Positions 16,037-28,870 of a stretch of DNA of 64,000 bases are shown here, piece after piece. Below the pieces are notes generated by a model. The model was given only the letters and a program-made list of their open reading frames with translations, was not told the DNA's origin and ran no database searches. How positions within the stretch are numbered: the first letter of the stretch is position 1; each line of letters starts with the position of its first letter. The DNA comes from Idiomarina aquatica (GTDB lineage: Bacteria; Pseudomonadota; Gammaproteobacteria; Enterobacterales; Alteromonadaceae): positions 62,001 through 126,000 of the forward strand of contig NZ_PIPS01000004.1 of assembly GCF_003987185.1 (NCBI RefSeq), written 5' to 3'. The position numbers and the translations under genes are program-made.

Positions 16037-17509
16037 TTACTTCTCCAGAATATTCAGTTGGTCCCAGAGCTCATCGACGCGTTGTTTAACGTCCTTGCTC
16101 ATTGTGATGGGTTCGCCCCATTCGCGATCAGTTTCGCCGACCCACTTATTGGTCGCATCCATTCCCATCTTTGAACCAAGCCCAGATACCGGCGAAGCAA
16201 AGTCGAGATAATCAATGGGTGTATTTTCGACCAGTGTCGTGTCGCGAGCGGGGTCCATCCGCGTGGTCATTGCCCAGATAACGTCTTTCCAGTCACGAGC
16301 ATTGACGTCGTCATCGCAGACGATAACAAACTTGGTATACATAAACTGACGTAAAAAAGACCACACACCCATCATCACGCGTTTCGCATGGCCAGGATAT
16401 TGCTTCTTCATGGTCACTACCGCTAGCCGGTACGAACAGCCCTCGGGTGGAAGATAGAAGTCAACAATCTCGGGGAACTGCTTTTGCAATAACGGAATAA
16501 ACACTTCATTCAGAGCAACACCAAGCACGGCCGGTTCGTCCGGCGGTCGGCCGGTATAGGTGCTGTGATAGATCGGATCGCGTCGGTGGGTCACGTGGGT
16601 GACGGTAAATACCGGAAATTCATCCACTTCGTTATAATAGCCGGTGTGATCACCATAGGGCCCCTCGGGCGCGGTTTCACCCGGTTCGATATAACCTTCA
16701 AGAATGATTTCTGCGTGCGCAGGCACCTGCAGGTCGTTACTGACGCTCTGCGTTACCTGTGTCTTGCTGTCTCGCAACAAACCGGCAAACGCATATTCCG
16801 ACAAACTGTCAGGCACGGGCGTCACCGCTCCGAGAATCGTCGCCGGATCAGCGCCTAATGCGACCGAAACCGGGAAGCGTTCGCCCGGGTGTTGCTGGCA
16901 CCACTCTTGATAATCTAACGCGCCACCGCGGTGGGACAACCAGCGCATGATGAGTTTATTACGACCCAGCAATTGCTGTCGGTATATCCCCAGGTTCTGG
17001 CGTTCTTTATGCGGTCCGCGGGTTATCGTCAAACCCCAGGTAATCAGTGGCGCAGCATCGCCAGGCCAGCAATGCTGAATTGGCAATTGCGTCAAGTCGA
17101 CGTCATCACCGCTGACGATCACTTCCTGACAAGGCGCTTTTTTTACCATTTTCGGCGACATGCTGAGCACTTTTTTATAAGTCGGCAGCAAATTCAGCGC
17201 ATCTTTAAAGCCTTTTGGCGGCTCAGGTTCTTTTAGAAATGCCAACAGTTTACCGACATCACGCAGCGCGGTCACCGACTCCTGTCCCATCCCCAGGGCA
17301 ACCCGCTCCGGGGTACCAAACAAGTTGGCCAGTACCGGAATAGAATGGCCCTTGACGTTTTCGAACAGTAACGCGGGACCGCCCGCTTTTAGCGTGCGAT
17401 CCGCAATTTCTGTCATTTCCAGATAGGGGTCAATTTGCTGCGTAATGCGCTTCAGTTCGCCACGCGCCTCTAACTGCTTAATAAAGTCACGAAGATCTTG
17501 ATATTTCAT
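16037..17509 (-). CDS. ubiD: 3-octaprenyl-4-hydroxybenzoate decarboxylase
   Basis: A 490-residue UbiD-family decarboxylase of normal length. Recognisable blocks include [19 protein letters not shown] at the start, [30 protein letters not shown], and the [25 protein letters not shown] stretch. UbiD uses prenylated FMN and removes the carboxyl group of the octaprenyl-hydroxybenzoate intermediate in ubiquinone synthesis. It lies 7 bases after rho and directly before fre, so rho-ubiD-fre form one transcription unit. The UbiX partner is not in this window. Further ubiquinone genes (ubiE, ubiJ, ubiB) are at 26.6-29.6 kb. Confidence 0.97.
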   Translation of the reverse strand: MKYQDLRDFIKQLEARGELKRITQQIDPYLEMTEIADRTLKAGGPALLFENVKGHSIPVLANLFGTPERVALGMGQESVTALRDVGKLLAFLKEPEPPKGFKDALNLLPTYKKVLSMSPKMVKKAPCQEVIVSGDDVDLTQLPIQHCWPGDAAPLITWGLTITRGPHKERQNLGIYRQQLLGRNKLIMRWLSHRGGALDYQEWCQQHPGERFPVSVALGADPATILGAVTPVPDSLSEYAFAGLLRDSKTQVTQSVSNDLQVPAHAEIILEGYIEPGETAPEGPYGDHTGYYNEVDEFPVFTVTHVTHRRDPIYHSTYTGRPPDEPAVLGVALNEVFIPLLQKQFPEIVDFYLPPEGCSYRLAVVTMKKQYPGHAKRVMMGVWSFLRQFMYTKFVIVCDDDVNARDWKDVIWAMTTRMDPARDTTLVENTPIDYLDFASPVSGLGSKMGMDATNKWVGETDREWGEPITMSKDVKQRVDELWDQLNILEK

Positions 17510-17516
17510 GCGTTAC

Positions 17517-18785
17517 TTAGCTGTTGCGCTGACGCTTCATTGACTCAAAGAACTCATCGTTAGTCTTGGTCATCTGTAACCGGTCGATCAAGAATTCCAT
17601 GGCTTCTACCTCGCCCATAGGATTCATGATTTTACGCAGGATCCACATTTTTTGCAGTTCATCCTGAGTCGTCAGCAACTCTTCACGACGGGTACCCGAA
17701 CGGTTAAAGTCGATGGCCGGGAACACACGGCGTTCTGCAATTTTACGGTTTAAGTGCAGTTCCATGTTACCGGTGCCCTTAAACTCTTCATAAATGACTT
17801 CATCCATTTTTGAGCCGGTGTCGATAAGCGCCGTCGCAATGATGGTCAAACTGCCACCCTCTTCAACATTACGGGCTGCACCGAAGAAGCGCTTAGGTTT
17901 GTGCAATGCATTAGCATCAACACCACCGGTCAGAACCTTACCTGAGCTTGGGATAACGGTGTTGTATGCACGCGCCAGACGAGTAATTGAATCCAACAGA
18001 ATAACCACATCTTTCTTGTGCTCGACTAAGCGCTTGGCCTTTTCGATGACCATTTCCGCAACTTGTACGTGGCGGTTTGCCGGCTCATCAAACGTCGAGG
18101 CAACCACTTCACCTTTCACCAAACGGTGCATTTCGGTCACTTCTTCCGGACGCTCGTCAATCAACAGAACGATCAGCTCCGCTTCCGGATGGTTGGCAGC
18201 AATCGACGTTGCAACGTTTTGCAATAGCAAGGTTTTACCGGCTTTTGGTGGTGCCACAATCAAGCCCCGCTGACCTTTACCGATTGGCGCTGATAAATCC
18301 AACACCCGCGCGGTAATGTCCTCGGTGCTGCCATTGCCTCGCTCAAGACGGAAACGCTCGTCGGCGTGTAATGGGGTTAAGTTTTCAAACAGGATTTTAT
18401 TGCGGGAGTTTTCAGGCTTGTCGAAGTTAACTTCACGGATTTTCAGTAACGCAAAGTAACGTTCACTGTCCTTCGGTGGGCGTATTTTGCCGCCGATGGT
18501 ATCACCCGTACGTAAGTTAAAGCGACGGATTTGGCTGGGCGATACATAAATGTCATCCGGCCCTGCCAGGTATGACGAATCCGCTGAGCGCAAGAAGCCA
18601 AAGCCATCCTGCAAAATTTCCAGCACGCCGCCACCATAGATGTCTTCGCCGCTTTTCGCGTGCGCCTTCAAAATGGCAAAAATGATATCTTGCTTACGCA
18701 GCCGCGCCATATTTTCAAGGCCCATGCTATCGGCAAGTTCGACAAGTTCGTTTACAGGTTTATTTTTAAGTTCTGTCAGATTCAT
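17517..18785 (-). CDS. rho: Transcription termination factor Rho
   Basis: A 422-residue Rho, nearly collinear with the E. coli protein. The N-terminal helix bundle is followed by the primary RNA-binding OSB fold ([24 protein letters not shown]). The ATPase has Walker A APPKAGKT at 178-185, [10 protein letters not shown] and the Q/R loops. Rho is a hexameric RNA helicase that ends transcription. The start is fixed by homology to MNLTELKN, yet the bases before ATG read CCCTCCT, the opposite of a Shine-Dalgarno sequence. The 262-base leader between the trxA terminator and the ATG probably carries autoregulation, as known for rho in E. coli. Confidence 0.98.
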   Translation of the reverse strand: MNLTELKNKPVNELVELADSMGLENMARLRKQDIIFAILKAHAKSGEDIYGGGVLEILQDGFGFLRSADSSYLAGPDDIYVSPSQIRRFNLRTGDTIGGKIRPPKDSERYFALLKIREVNFDKPENSRNKILFENLTPLHADERFRLERGNGSTEDITARVLDLSAPIGKGQRGLIVAPPKAGKTLLLQNVATSIAANHPEAELIVLLIDERPEEVTEMHRLVKGEVVASTFDEPANRHVQVAEMVIEKAKRLVEHKKDVVILLDSITRLARAYNTVIPSSGKVLTGGVDANALHKPKRFFGAARNVEEGGSLTIIATALIDTGSKMDEVIYEEFKGTGNMELHLNRKIAERRVFPAIDFNRSGTRREELLTTQDELQKMWILRKIMNPMGEVEAMEFLIDRLQMTKTNDEFFESMKRQRNS

Positions 18786-19047
18786 AGGAGGGTTTTCGAG
18801 TTATCGATTAATGGTTAAGTCAGTGTGACTCGCTTTAAGGGTTCTTATCGCTAAAGTTAAGTCGTTACGGTTACTGCTTGGGTCTGGATTTCGCGAGGTG
18901 CGAAGCCAACGACTGAAAGATTCGTTTACATTCTATCTGCGGCGATTCGGTGGCAAGCATCACCCAGATGTCTAGTTAATAAGCAAAAGCTATCATCAAA
19001 TTTCGGATTCGTCCAGTTTTCGCGACCAACGGTAGCTCTCGTGCAAT
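18786..19047 (-). promoter_or_regulatory. Long untranslated leader of rho
   Basis: About 260 bases with no credible gene on either strand. The minus-strand transcript has unstructured, C-containing stretches in its second half (about 18900 down to 18790), as expected of Rho-binding RNA. It ends in CCCTCCT directly before the ATG. Autoregulation is an inference from the known behaviour of rho leaders. Confidence 0.5.
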
Positions 19048-19076
19048 AAAAAACGGCGCATGTTGCGCCGTTTTTT
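19048..19076 (-). terminator. Terminator of trxA
   Basis: An inverted repeat of 13 bases (CGGCGCA core, loop TGT) is flanked by A-runs and T-runs on both sides, 8 bases after the trxA stop. It could work in both directions. Confidence 0.9.
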
Positions 19077-19083
19077 GATTTTC

Positions 19084-19410
19084 TTAAATATGTTGATCCA
19101 AAAATTCGGTCAATTGTGCACGTGACAATGCGCCGACTTTGGTCGCCACCACTTCACCGTTTTTAAACAACAACAGTGTCGGGATGCCGCGAATACCATA
19201 CTTAGGAGGTGTTTGGTCATTATGGTCTACGTTCAGCTTGCCAATCACTAATTTGTCTTTATAGTCATCCGCAATGTCATCCAGAATAGGGGCAACCATC
19301 TTGCACGGGCCACACCATTCCGCCCAAAAATCTACCAGAACGGGTTTATCGGATTTGATGACATCTTCTTCAAAACTGTCATCGCTTAGCTGAACAATTA
19401 CGTCACTCAT
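19084..19410 (-). CDS. trxA: Thioredoxin 1
   Basis: A 108-residue thioredoxin with the active site EWCGPCK (Cys33, Cys36), the cis-proline IRGIPT and the usual VDFWAEW strand. It is a cytoplasmic dithiol reductant for ribonucleotide reductase and others. It is divergent from rhlB across a 93-base region and is followed by a strong terminator before the rho leader. This keeps the gammaproteobacterial order rhlB/trxA/rho. Confidence 0.98.
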   Translation of the reverse strand: MSDVIVQLSDDSFEEDVIKSDKPVLVDFWAEWCGPCKMVAPILDDIADDYKDKLVIGKLNVDHNDQTPPKYGIRGIPTLLLFKNGEVVATKVGALSRAQLTEFLDQHI

Positions 19411-19503
19411 GGTACTCTCCGCTACTTTCTTCGCGTGGAAATATTTTAAAATACTATTATTTATGTTTTTGAATACAAGCGCAAACTGATATGCTTATAA
19501 CTT

Positions 19504-20772
19504 ATGAATAAAACACATCTTACAGAAACACGCTTCGCCGAACTTGGGTTACATCCTCAAGTCGAGCAAGCTATGACGCACGCTGGTTTTGAGTATTGTA
19601 CTCCGATTCAGGCTTTAAGTCTTCCTGTTGCACTGGCAGGTCAAGATGTAGCCGGTCAAGCGCAAACAGGAACCGGTAAAACCTTGGCATTTCTGCTGGC
19701 GACTTTCAACCGCTTAATGAACAAGCCACAGTCTACAACCCGTAACGGCCCCCGTGCACTGATTATGGCGCCGACACGCGAATTAGCCATTCAGATTGCC
19801 CATGATGCCGAGCCACTGACCAAGAACTGTGACCTGAACATGTCCGTTATATACGGCGGTGAGGGCTATGAGGTTCAAAAAGAACAGCTGGCCAGTCAAC
19901 CGGACATTTTAGTGGGTACCACCGGCCGCCTGATCGATTTCTATAAGCAGGGCTTATTTGCCCTCGATAATATTGAGGTGGTGGTGCTGGATGAAGCCGA
20001 TCGTATGTTCGATTTGGGCTTTATTAATGACATCCGCTATTTGCTCAGCAAGATGCCACCGCCGGCGCAACGGCTGAATTTATTGTTCTCCGCGACACTA
20101 TCTTACCGTGTGCAGGAGCTGGCATACGAGCACATGAACGCTCCGGCGAAGGTCGAAGTCGAGCCGCAACAAAAAACCGGCGTCCGCATCAGTGAAGAGC
20201 TTTTTTATCCATCCAAGCCGGATAAAATGCCGCTGTTATTGACACTGATTGAAGAGGACTGGCCCGATAAAGCGATCGTATTTGCTAACACCAAGCACGG
20301 TTGCGATAAGGTTTACCAATGGCTTGCGGTAAACGATCATCGTGTTGGCTTGCTCACCGGTGATGTGCCGCAGAAAAAACGCCTGAAGATCCTCGAGGAC
20401 TTTGCCCAGGGGCAACTGGACATTCTGGTCGCCACCGACGTTGCCGCTCGCGGCCTGCACATCCCGGCCGTCAGTCATGTCTATAATTTTGATTTGCCGG
20501 ACGATTGCGAAGACTACGTTCATCGCATTGGTCGTACCGGCCGTGCCGGCGCCAGTGGCGCAGCCATTAGCCTGGCCTGTGAAGAGTATGTTTACAACTT
20601 ACCAGCCATCGAGGAGTACATTGGCCATCCGATTCCGGTAACCAATTACGACGAAACGGCATTGCTGAGCGATTTAAAACGTCCACGCCCTACCCATCGT
20701 CGACGTCGCAGTCATTCCGGCGGTCGTGGTAAGCCTCGCCAACGTAAACCTGGAGCGCAGCGCAAAAACTAG
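19504..20772 (+). CDS. rhlB: ATP-dependent RNA helicase RhlB
   Basis: A 422-residue DEAD-box helicase. The Q motif is GFEYCTPIQ (28-36), motif I AQTGTGKT (53-60), motif II DEAD (163-166), motif III SAT (196-198) and motif [12 protein letters not shown]. The tail is very basic ([19 protein letters not shown]), as in RhlB of the RNA degradosome. It unwinds RNA for RNase E and PNPase. The bases before the ATG (GCTTATAACTT) show no good ribosome site. The identity as RhlB is supported by its place divergent from trxA and next to a Ppx/GppA gene, as in E. coli. Confidence 0.95.
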   Translation: MNKTHLTETRFAELGLHPQVEQAMTHAGFEYCTPIQALSLPVALAGQDVAGQAQTGTGKTLAFLLATFNRLMNKPQSTTRNGPRALIMAPTRELAIQIAHDAEPLTKNCDLNMSVIYGGEGYEVQKEQLASQPDILVGTTGRLIDFYKQGLFALDNIEVVVLDEADRMFDLGFINDIRYLLSKMPPPAQRLNLLFSATLSYRVQELAYEHMNAPAKVEVEPQQKTGVRISEELFYPSKPDKMPLLLTLIEEDWPDKAIVFANTKHGCDKVYQWLAVNDHRVGLLTGDVPQKKRLKILEDFAQGQLDILVATDVAARGLHIPAVSHVYNFDLPDDCEDYVHRIGRTGRAGASGAAISLACEEYVYNLPAIEEYIGHPIPVTNYDETALLSDLKRPRPTHRRRRSHSGGRGKPRQRKPGAQRKN

Positions 20773-20773
20773 T

Positions 20774-22701
<1,928 letters not shown>

Positions 22702-22735
22702 TCACTCCTAATAGTTACAACGTAAGTTCGGTAGG

Positions 22736-24505
22736 CTAAACCGTAACGACTTGATCACGTCCCTCGCGCTTCGCTCGGTACAATGCCTCATCCGCGGCTT
22801 TAAATAAACGTTCTGTCGATTGCCCCGCCGCGCTGTCGAGTTCTGCAACACCGACGCTGATGGTAATGTTTCTGGCCCCGGAATCGGTCGCAAAGCGAGT
22901 CTTGCGAACACGCTTGACCAAGCTTTCAGCAAAGGCTTCCGCTTGCTCCTGCAGGCTATCTGCCAAAATGATAGCAAACTCTTCACCGCCGTAACGACAG
23001 ACAATGTCTCCCGGGCGCTTAGCACTCTGCTTCAGCACGCTTGCCAGCCCCTGCAGGATCTGATCACCGATAAAGTGACCGTGAGTGTCATTCACTTTTT
23101 TGAAATGATCAATATCGACCATCAATAAGCTAAGCGGTCGTTGATTTCGGAACGCACGTCGATACTCTTTTTCCAGTTGCTGGGTAAAGTAGCGGCGGTT
23201 GTACAGCCCGGTCAATGAATCTTCGAAGTTGCGCTTCTCGAGTTCGGTGTTGACGTCCTGCAACTCGCGTAACGCAATTTGTAATTCGAAGGTGCGCTCT
23301 TCTACGCGGCCTTCCAACTCTTCATTATAGCGCTCTTGAGCTTCCAACTTCTCTCGTCGTTGCTCGTTATAACGCACGGCCAGTACCCACGACAACAACA
23401 GTATCTCGATACCAGACCCCAACATGATGGCATGGCGCTGAATGAACATACTGTCGATGACACCCAAATAGCCGAGCGAATTCGCCATCACCGACAACAA
23501 TAAGGTTCCCCAGGCGATGGTAAACATGCGCGCATAAACCAAACCTTTGCGCCACAAATAAGCACCGACGATCAATAAGAACAAACAACCCGGTGCGGCC
23601 ATCACCAGAAGCACGTGAATACTTACCCGGTAACTTGCGAATATGGCAACCAAAAACGTCAGTACCGACAATCCAGCCATAACAAACAGCCCGCGGGCCA
23701 GGGTGGTGCGATATTCCTTTAAACGCAGCAACTGATAAGCGAACAATGCCGCGGTTAAAAACGTCAGGCTACCAAAAATCGGTATTCCTTTGTCTTGCAG
23801 AAATAACGAATCGGGCCACAAATATCGAAAACCGAGACCGTCCAGCGACAGCATCAGCCCCCCGAAAAACAGCGTATACAACGAATACAGACCAAACTCA
23901 GGTTCGCGGGAGGCGACAAATCCAAACAGGTTGTATACCGCCATACACAACAACACGCCAAAATAAATGCCTTCGGCCAAACGCTTTTGCATTTGCGCGT
24001 CAAAAAAGCGCTGCTCACTGCGGATTGAAACCGGGAGCCGCATTGAACTTTCGGTACGCGCGCTCATGTAAAGAGTGCCGGATTCACCAGCCGGCAAAGG
24101 CACCGAAAACTCTGACGTCAAAATGGGTCGCTCGTAATAAGGCTGACGGTCGCCCAGTTCATAAGTTTTAATGGTTTCCGGTTGAACCCAATAAATATCG
24201 AGCTCATCAATTAATGGATAGCCCACATGTAAGACGCGGTCGTAGTCTTTTGCATCAATAAATAACCGCAACCAGTACTCATCCCGGGTGTAGCCAAATG
24301 ATGCCCGGGCGCTGTCCAGCCGCTGCCATTGAACGTTGTCGTTTTCATAGACATCGGAGAGGCTTAATGGTGTTTCAGACTTTAAGTACCACAGTTCAAT
24401 AGGTTCTTCGCTGTTCGATAAGTCGGTATTGGCATTCGCCGTGTACCAACCCACCAGTAGCGTGAGCAGAATCGCTGACGTCAACAGGTAGACCCAGCGT
24501 TTCAT
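22736..24505 (-). CDS. Membrane diguanylate cyclase with 7TMR-DISM sensor
   Basis: A 589-residue protein. A signal or first helix (MKRWVYLLTSAILLTLLVGW) is followed by a periplasmic 7TMR-DISM extracellular domain (about 30-165) and seven membrane helices (about 175-385). A coiled-coil (EQRREKLEAQERYNEELEGRVEERT) leads to a GGDEF domain. The active site is GGEEF at about 506-510. An RxxD inhibitory site (RPGD) stands five residues before it, so product inhibition is expected. The frame is open 75 bases further upstream, but ATG 24505 starts a proper membrane segment and overlaps the tatD stop as ATGA. Such DISM domains sense extracellular small molecules, often carbohydrates. Confidence 0.92.
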   Translation of the reverse strand: MKRWVYLLTSAILLTLLVGWYTANANTDLSNSEEPIELWYLKSETPLSLSDVYENDNVQWQRLDSARASFGYTRDEYWLRLFIDAKDYDRVLHVGYPLIDELDIYWVQPETIKTYELGDRQPYYERPILTSEFSVPLPAGESGTLYMSARTESSMRLPVSIRSEQRFFDAQMQKRLAEGIYFGVLLCMAVYNLFGFVASREPEFGLYSLYTLFFGGLMLSLDGLGFRYLWPDSLFLQDKGIPIFGSLTFLTAALFAYQLLRLKEYRTTLARGLFVMAGLSVLTFLVAIFASYRVSIHVLLVMAAPGCLFLLIVGAYLWRKGLVYARMFTIAWGTLLLSVMANSLGYLGVIDSMFIQRHAIMLGSGIEILLLSWVLAVRYNEQRREKLEAQERYNEELEGRVEERTFELQIALRELQDVNTELEKRNFEDSLTGLYNRRYFTQQLEKEYRRAFRNQRPLSLLMVDIDHFKKVNDTHGHFIGDQILQGLASVLKQSAKRPGDIVCRYGGEEFAIILADSLQEQAEAFAESLVKRVRKTRFATDSGARNITISVGVAELDSAAGQSTERLFKAADEALYRAKREGRDQVVTV

Positions 24506-25293
24506 GAGCGTTCCTGCTCGAGTTCGAACAAACGCAGTGCGTTCGTGGTTGTCTGTTCGGCCAGCGCGGCGACCGAACATTGCCAGTGTACCGCCAGCTC
24601 ATTACCGATATAGGGTAGTAACGCCGGTTCATTCATTTTAGGCCGCGGTCTTACCGTTCTGGGTAATAAGAAAGGTGCATCGGTCTCCAGCACAATACGA
24701 TTCCGCGGCAGTATCGGTAACGCTTCCAGCAGTGCTTGATTGCGGCGCTCATCACACAACCAGCCGGTCAGTCCAAACCAATGCCCGCGCTCAAGGTAAG
24801 CTTTTGCGTCGTCTGGCCCGCCGGTAAAGCAATGGGACAAGCAGGGCGTGTGATCAGCACAATAGCGTGTCAGCAGCTCCAACTGTGTGGATAACGCCTC
24901 TCGTTCGTGTAAATACAAGGGTAAACCAAGCCGGTTAGCCAGTTGGATCTGCTCTGAAAAGACCCGCTTTTGATCGTCCTCGGAAGAAAAGTTGCGATTA
25001 AAGTCCAGTCCGCATTCACCAATGGCGACCACCGCCGGGTGCTTTGCCAGCGCCTCCAGCTTATCGATGTAGTCGCTGCTGACGCCGGCAGCGTCATGAG
25101 GATGAACGCCAACGGTTGCGTAAAGTTGTCGAGGGTAGCGTTCGCATAATGCTATTGCCCGCTCTGCCTCTTGTTCATTGGTCGCAATGATCAACTGCCG
25201 GCGCACACCCGCTTCCTGTGCTCGGGCGATAACGCCATCCACATCCTTTGACAGACGTGCGTTGGTTAAATTGACTCCGGCATCAAACCACAT
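24502..25293 (-). CDS. tatD: TatD-family metal-dependent DNase
   Basis: A 263-residue TIM-barrel hydrolase closely following E. coli TatD: FDAGVNLT at the start, VGVHPHD, IGECGLDFNRNFSSE, LSHCFTGG, LTGWLCDERR and ETDAPFLLPR. The metal ligands are in the usual places. TatD is a 3'-5' exonuclease acting on DNA and RNA, with a role in DNA repair and cell death; it is not required for Tat export. It lies 9 bases after tatC and overlaps the diguanylate cyclase start by 4 bases. Confidence 0.96.
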   Translation of the reverse strand: MWFDAGVNLTNARLSKDVDGVIARAQEAGVRRQLIIATNEQEAERAIALCERYPRQLYATVGVHPHDAAGVSSDYIDKLEALAKHPAVVAIGECGLDFNRNFSSEDDQKRVFSEQIQLANRLGLPLYLHEREALSTQLELLTRYCADHTPCLSHCFTGGPDDAKAYLERGHWFGLTGWLCDERRNQALLEALPILPRNRIVLETDAPFLLPRTVRPRPKMNEPALLPYIGNELAVHWQCSVAALAEQTTTNALRLFELEQERS

Positions 25294-25302
25294 GAGCAGT
25301 GT

Positions 25303-26025
25303 TTAGTCTCGTTTCCTTTTGGGACGATACCATCGGCCAATGACCAGGCCCAGCTCAAACAACAACCACATTGGTATCGCTAATAATGTCTGCGAAATTA
25401 CGTCCGGCGGCGTTAATAACATCCCGACCGTGAAGGCGCCAACAATAATGTATGGACGCTTTTTACTGAGTGACTCAGGCGTACTGGCGCCACTCCATAT
25501 CAGTAATACAATAGCGACTGGTGTTTCAAAGGCAATACCAAAGGCAACAAATATTGCCAATACAAAATCTAAATAGCGTGAAATATCCGTTGCGATAGCG
25601 ACGTCTGCCGGTGCTACGCTAGTGAAGAAGCCCATCGCCAATGGCAATACGACAAAGTAGGCAAAGGCGATTCCGGCATAAAACAGCAGTGTACTGCTGG
25701 CCAGCAAAGGAACCACCAGGCGTTTTTCGGATTTATAAAGGCCCGGCGCGATAAAAGCCCAAAGTTGCCACAGCAAAAATGGGATAGCCAATGCCACTGC
25801 CACGACAAACGTCAGCTTAAACGGGGTAAAAAATGGCGCAGCCACATCCGTGGCGATCATTTGTGTGCCTTCCGGCAGATGCTTGATCAGCGGTTCCGCC
25901 AACAACCGATACAGATCATTGGCAAAATACGCTAATGCGGCAAAAACCAGGATAATGGCGACAAGGGCGCGCAACAAACGGTTACGCAATTCCAATAGAT
26001 GATCAAGCAACGGCGAGTCGCTCAT
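25303..26025 (-). CDS. tatC: Sec-independent protein translocase TatC
   Basis: A 240-residue, six-helix protein. It begins [16 protein letters not shown] and has FxPF-type [30 protein letters not shown] with the essential cytoplasmic Glu-Lys region, and a FGIAFETPV segment. TatC binds twin-arginine signal peptides with TatB. Its start overlaps the tatB end by 4 bases. Confidence 0.98.
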   Translation of the reverse strand: MSDSPLLDHLLELRNRLLRALVAIILVFAALAYFANDLYRLLAEPLIKHLPEGTQMIATDVAAPFFTPFKLTFVVAVALAIPFLLWQLWAFIAPGLYKSEKRLVVPLLASSTLLFYAGIAFAYFVVLPLAMGFFTSVAPADVAIATDISRYLDFVLAIFVAFGIAFETPVAIVLLIWSGASTPESLSKKRPYIIVGAFTVGMLLTPPDVISQTLLAIPMWLLFELGLVIGRWYRPKRKRD

Positions 26026-26354
26026 TTCTGCTCCTCGTCATTGTCTTTCGATTCTGTCTGCTTCTGGTAGGGCCGTTGCACTTCAGCCGCGGCATTTTGC
26101 AGTTCAACAATTGAACGTTGTAATTCTGGACTCAAGTCACTGAAATCCTGAGCTTCTGCTTTCTTAAGGTGTTCATGCAACTCCTTAATACGCAGCTCAT
26201 GGTCCAGTTCATTTTGCATGCGCTGACCGTAGCTGCGAATACTCCCCAGCGTCCGCTGCAGGCTTCGTAGCGCCGACGGTAAGCGTTCCGGGCCGAGCAC
26301 CAGTAGCCCGACTATCGCAATAAGCAACAGCTCCCAAAAGCCGATATCAAACAT
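26022..26354 (-). CDS. tatB: Sec-independent protein translocase TatB
   Basis: A 110-residue protein with an N-terminal membrane helix ([25 protein letters not shown]), the TatB-type GPERLP hinge, an amphipathic helix and a charged tail. The early Glu (residue 8) is present. It forms the receptor with TatC. It lies 2 bases after tatA. Confidence 0.97.
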   Translation of the reverse strand: MFDIGFWELLLIAIVGLLVLGPERLPSALRSLQRTLGSIRSYGQRMQNELDHELRIKELHEHLKKAEAQDFSDLSPELQRSIVELQNAAAEVQRPYQKQTESKDNDEEQK

Positions 26355-26356
26355 CG

Positions 26357-26596
26357 TTACTTCCGCGACTGTTCGTTATCAGCGTCTGCCCGTTCCTTGG
26401 TCGTAGCGTTCTTATCGTTTTGAGTCAGTTTCTCATCTTCAGAAGCGGGTTTGCTGTCATCGTCTTCGCTAACCGACTTTTTAAACCCTTTTACCGCACT
26501 GCCGATATCGCTACCGATATTGCGCAAACGTTTGGTACCAAATAACAATACTACGATAGCTAGAAGAATTAGCAGTTGCCAAATACTGATGCCCAT
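26357..26596 (-). CDS. tatA: Sec-independent protein translocase TatA
   Basis: A 79-residue protein with the membrane helix [21 protein letters not shown], the conserved [21 protein letters not shown] hinge and amphipathic helix, then an acidic tail. It builds the translocation pore of the Tat pathway. It is 16 bases after ubiB. Confidence 0.98.
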   Translation of the reverse strand: MGISIWQLLILLAIVVLLFGTKRLRNIGSDIGSAVKGFKKSVSEDDDSKPASEDEKLTQNDKNATTKERADADNEQSRK

Positions 26597-26612
26597 AAGT
26601 CACCTTTCCACG

Positions 26613-28265
26613 TTAACGATTTATGACGTGGGGTCGCGACCGCCACGCTTGTGCGCCGAGTATAACAGTAATCACAGCAGAAGTGATCGGCCAGCCTGGC
26701 GCAATATTCGCCGTCGCCAACCAGGTTGTGCTGATAACACCACTGGCTGTCAACAGTGACCAAAACGAACTGGTCGACGCCTGACGTTGTTGCAGTAGCT
26801 GACGTTGATGCTGTAACTCAAGTTGTCGCTGAACGTGTTGCTGAGCATGCAGGCTCTCATAGAGTAAGTTCGGTAATTCCGGTAATTTCTCAGCCCAATA
26901 AGGCGCATTTTCCTTAACGGAACGAACTACCGCTCGCCAGCCCAGTTGCTCGTTCATCCAACGCTCCAGGAACGGTTTTGCGGTTTTCCACAAATCAAGC
27001 TCCGGATAGAGCTGACGACCCAAGCCTTCGATATAAAGCAGGGTTTTTTGCAACAACACCAACTGCGGTTGAACTTCCATTTCGAATCGGCGTGCGGTGT
27101 TAAATAAGTTCACCAGCACATGACCGAACGAGATTTCTGCCAACGGCTTCTCAAAAATTGGTTCACAGACCGTACGGATCGCAGACTCAAACTCTTCAAT
27201 GTTGGTGTGCCGCGGCACCCAACCGGAGTCCACGTGGAGTTCCGCAACTTTTCGATAGTCACGATTGAAGAACGCCAGAAAATTTTCCGCCAGATAACGC
27301 TTATCTTCCCGGTTCAACGTCCCCACAATGCCAAAATCAATACCGATATAACGTGGGTTCAAGGGGTCATCTTTGGCGACAAAAATGTTACCCGGATGCA
27401 TATCCGCATGGAAAAAGCTGTCCCGAAAAACTTGTGTGAAAAACACTTCGACACCACGTTCGGCCAATTTTTTCATGTCCACGCCGCGAGCTTTTAATAC
27501 CTCTACGTCGCTGACGGGAATGCCGTCAATACGTTCCATCACCATAACGTTATTACGGCTGTAATCACTATAAACCGTCGGGATATACAGCAGCTTTGAG
27601 TCTTCGAAGTTACGTTTTAACTGGATGGCGTTAGCGGCTTCACGCAATAAATCCAACTCATCCAGCAACGTCTTGCGATACTCGCGCACTACTTCCTTTG
27701 GTTTCAACCGTCGCCCGTCCGGTAAGTGGCGAGCCATCACCGACGCTAAGGTTTCCATTAACTCGAGGTCGGCATCAATGGTGCGACGGATATCCGGCCG
27801 AATGACTTTGACGACAATGTCTTTCACGTCGCCGTCGGCAACACGTAACTTACCGGTATGAACTTGTGCGATTGAGGCGGATGCCAATGGCTGTGTATTA
27901 AAATCTTCGAACAAGTCGCTGATGTGCTTTAGCCCCAGCGATTTTTCGATTATGGCTTGCGCCGCCTGACCATCAAAAGGCGCCACCCGATCCTGTAAAT
28001 AAGCCAGCTCCAAGGCGATATCCGGCGGCAATAAGTCGCGCCGGGTAGACAGCATTTGACCAAATTTGACCCATACCGGCCCGAGCGATTCCAGCGCTAG
28101 CCGCAGGCGCACACCAGGACTCTTATCTTTATGCCGGTTTGGTAGCCAAAACAGGGCGTGACGGCCTAGCCGTAAAGACCATGGCAACCATTTCGCCGGG
28201 ATCAAGTCATCCAGACCGTAACTTAACAGGGTTTTGGTGATGGCATACAGGCGCCGGCTTCGCAT
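26613..28265 (-). CDS. ubiB: UbiB atypical kinase/ATPase for ubiquinone synthesis
   Basis: A 550-residue UbiB. The KxGQ motif region [22 protein letters not shown] comes early (about 55-77), followed by the A-rich loop [13 protein letters not shown], the [11 protein letters not shown] catalytic loop and [10 protein letters not shown]. Two C-terminal membrane helices lie at about 500-540. UbiB is an ATPase needed for ubiquinone assembly with UbiJ and UbiK. The start directly abuts ubiJ. Confidence 0.97.
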   Translation of the reverse strand: MRSRRLYAITKTLLSYGLDDLIPAKWLPWSLRLGRHALFWLPNRHKDKSPGVRLRLALESLGPVWVKFGQMLSTRRDLLPPDIALELAYLQDRVAPFDGQAAQAIIEKSLGLKHISDLFEDFNTQPLASASIAQVHTGKLRVADGDVKDIVVKVIRPDIRRTIDADLELMETLASVMARHLPDGRRLKPKEVVREYRKTLLDELDLLREAANAIQLKRNFEDSKLLYIPTVYSDYSRNNVMVMERIDGIPVSDVEVLKARGVDMKKLAERGVEVFFTQVFRDSFFHADMHPGNIFVAKDDPLNPRYIGIDFGIVGTLNREDKRYLAENFLAFFNRDYRKVAELHVDSGWVPRHTNIEEFESAIRTVCEPIFEKPLAEISFGHVLVNLFNTARRFEMEVQPQLVLLQKTLLYIEGLGRQLYPELDLWKTAKPFLERWMNEQLGWRAVVRSVKENAPYWAEKLPELPNLLYESLHAQQHVQRQLELQHQRQLLQQRQASTSSFWSLLTASGVISTTWLATANIAPGWPITSAVITVILGAQAWRSRPHVINR

Positions 28266-28870
28266 TAACTGTCCTCTCTTAACTGACGCTCTAGTCGTTC
28301 AATTTTGGCGCGCAATTGCTGCAATTGCTGTTTATGCTGCTCAAACTCAATTCGCGCCGGAAGTATCTTTTTCTCATCAATCAATACCCCGGTTGCCCAC
28401 CGTTGACTCTGCTGCAGGGAATCTGCGACTTGCTGCCGACTTTTGCGCCAGATCTGGCTTAGCCAATGAGCTGGCACAGCACCAATTTTAGCTTCCAGCT
28501 CGGCTTCCCAGTCGATATCCAGCTCTTTTATCAGCGCCACCAACTGCTGAGCCAACATCGGGTCGCCTTCAATATCCAATTTACCCGCTTTAATCAACCG
28601 CGTAAGGTTGGAGCTGTCGCTGAGCTCGGGCAATACGCCCAGTTCGGTTTGCAGCCAACAGTCGGTTTCGCCTTCACTCACGGTGGTTAACCGCAGACCG
28701 TACTCGTCAATACTGACGGTGAGTTCAAACGGTAACTCTTTGATGTCAAAGCGCAGACTTTTACCAACCAGTTTTTGGCGCCGTTGTAGCGAACCAGGAT
28801 CGCGCGCCAAGAGCTCGTTAATCAGCTTTTCCAGCAACATCCAGGGTATCAGCGACAGACTTTTCATCAA
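28265..28870 (-). CDS. ubiJ: Ubiquinone biosynthesis accessory factor UbiJ (SCP2 domain)
   Basis: A 201-residue protein with an SCP2-like lipid-binding domain in the first 110 residues ([37 protein letters not shown]). The C-terminal coiled-coil ([25 protein letters not shown]) is of the kind that pairs with UbiK. It organises the soluble Ubi complex. It lies between ubiE and ubiB and overlaps both slightly. Confidence 0.95.
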   Translation of the reverse strand: MMKSLSLIPWMLLEKLINELLARDPGSLQRRQKLVGKSLRFDIKELPFELTVSIDEYGLRLTTVSEGETDCWLQTELGVLPELSDSSNLTRLIKAGKLDIEGDPMLAQQLVALIKELDIDWEAELEAKIGAVPAHWLSQIWRKSRQQVADSLQQSQRWATGVLIDEKKILPARIEFEQHKQQLQQLRAKIERLERQLREDS

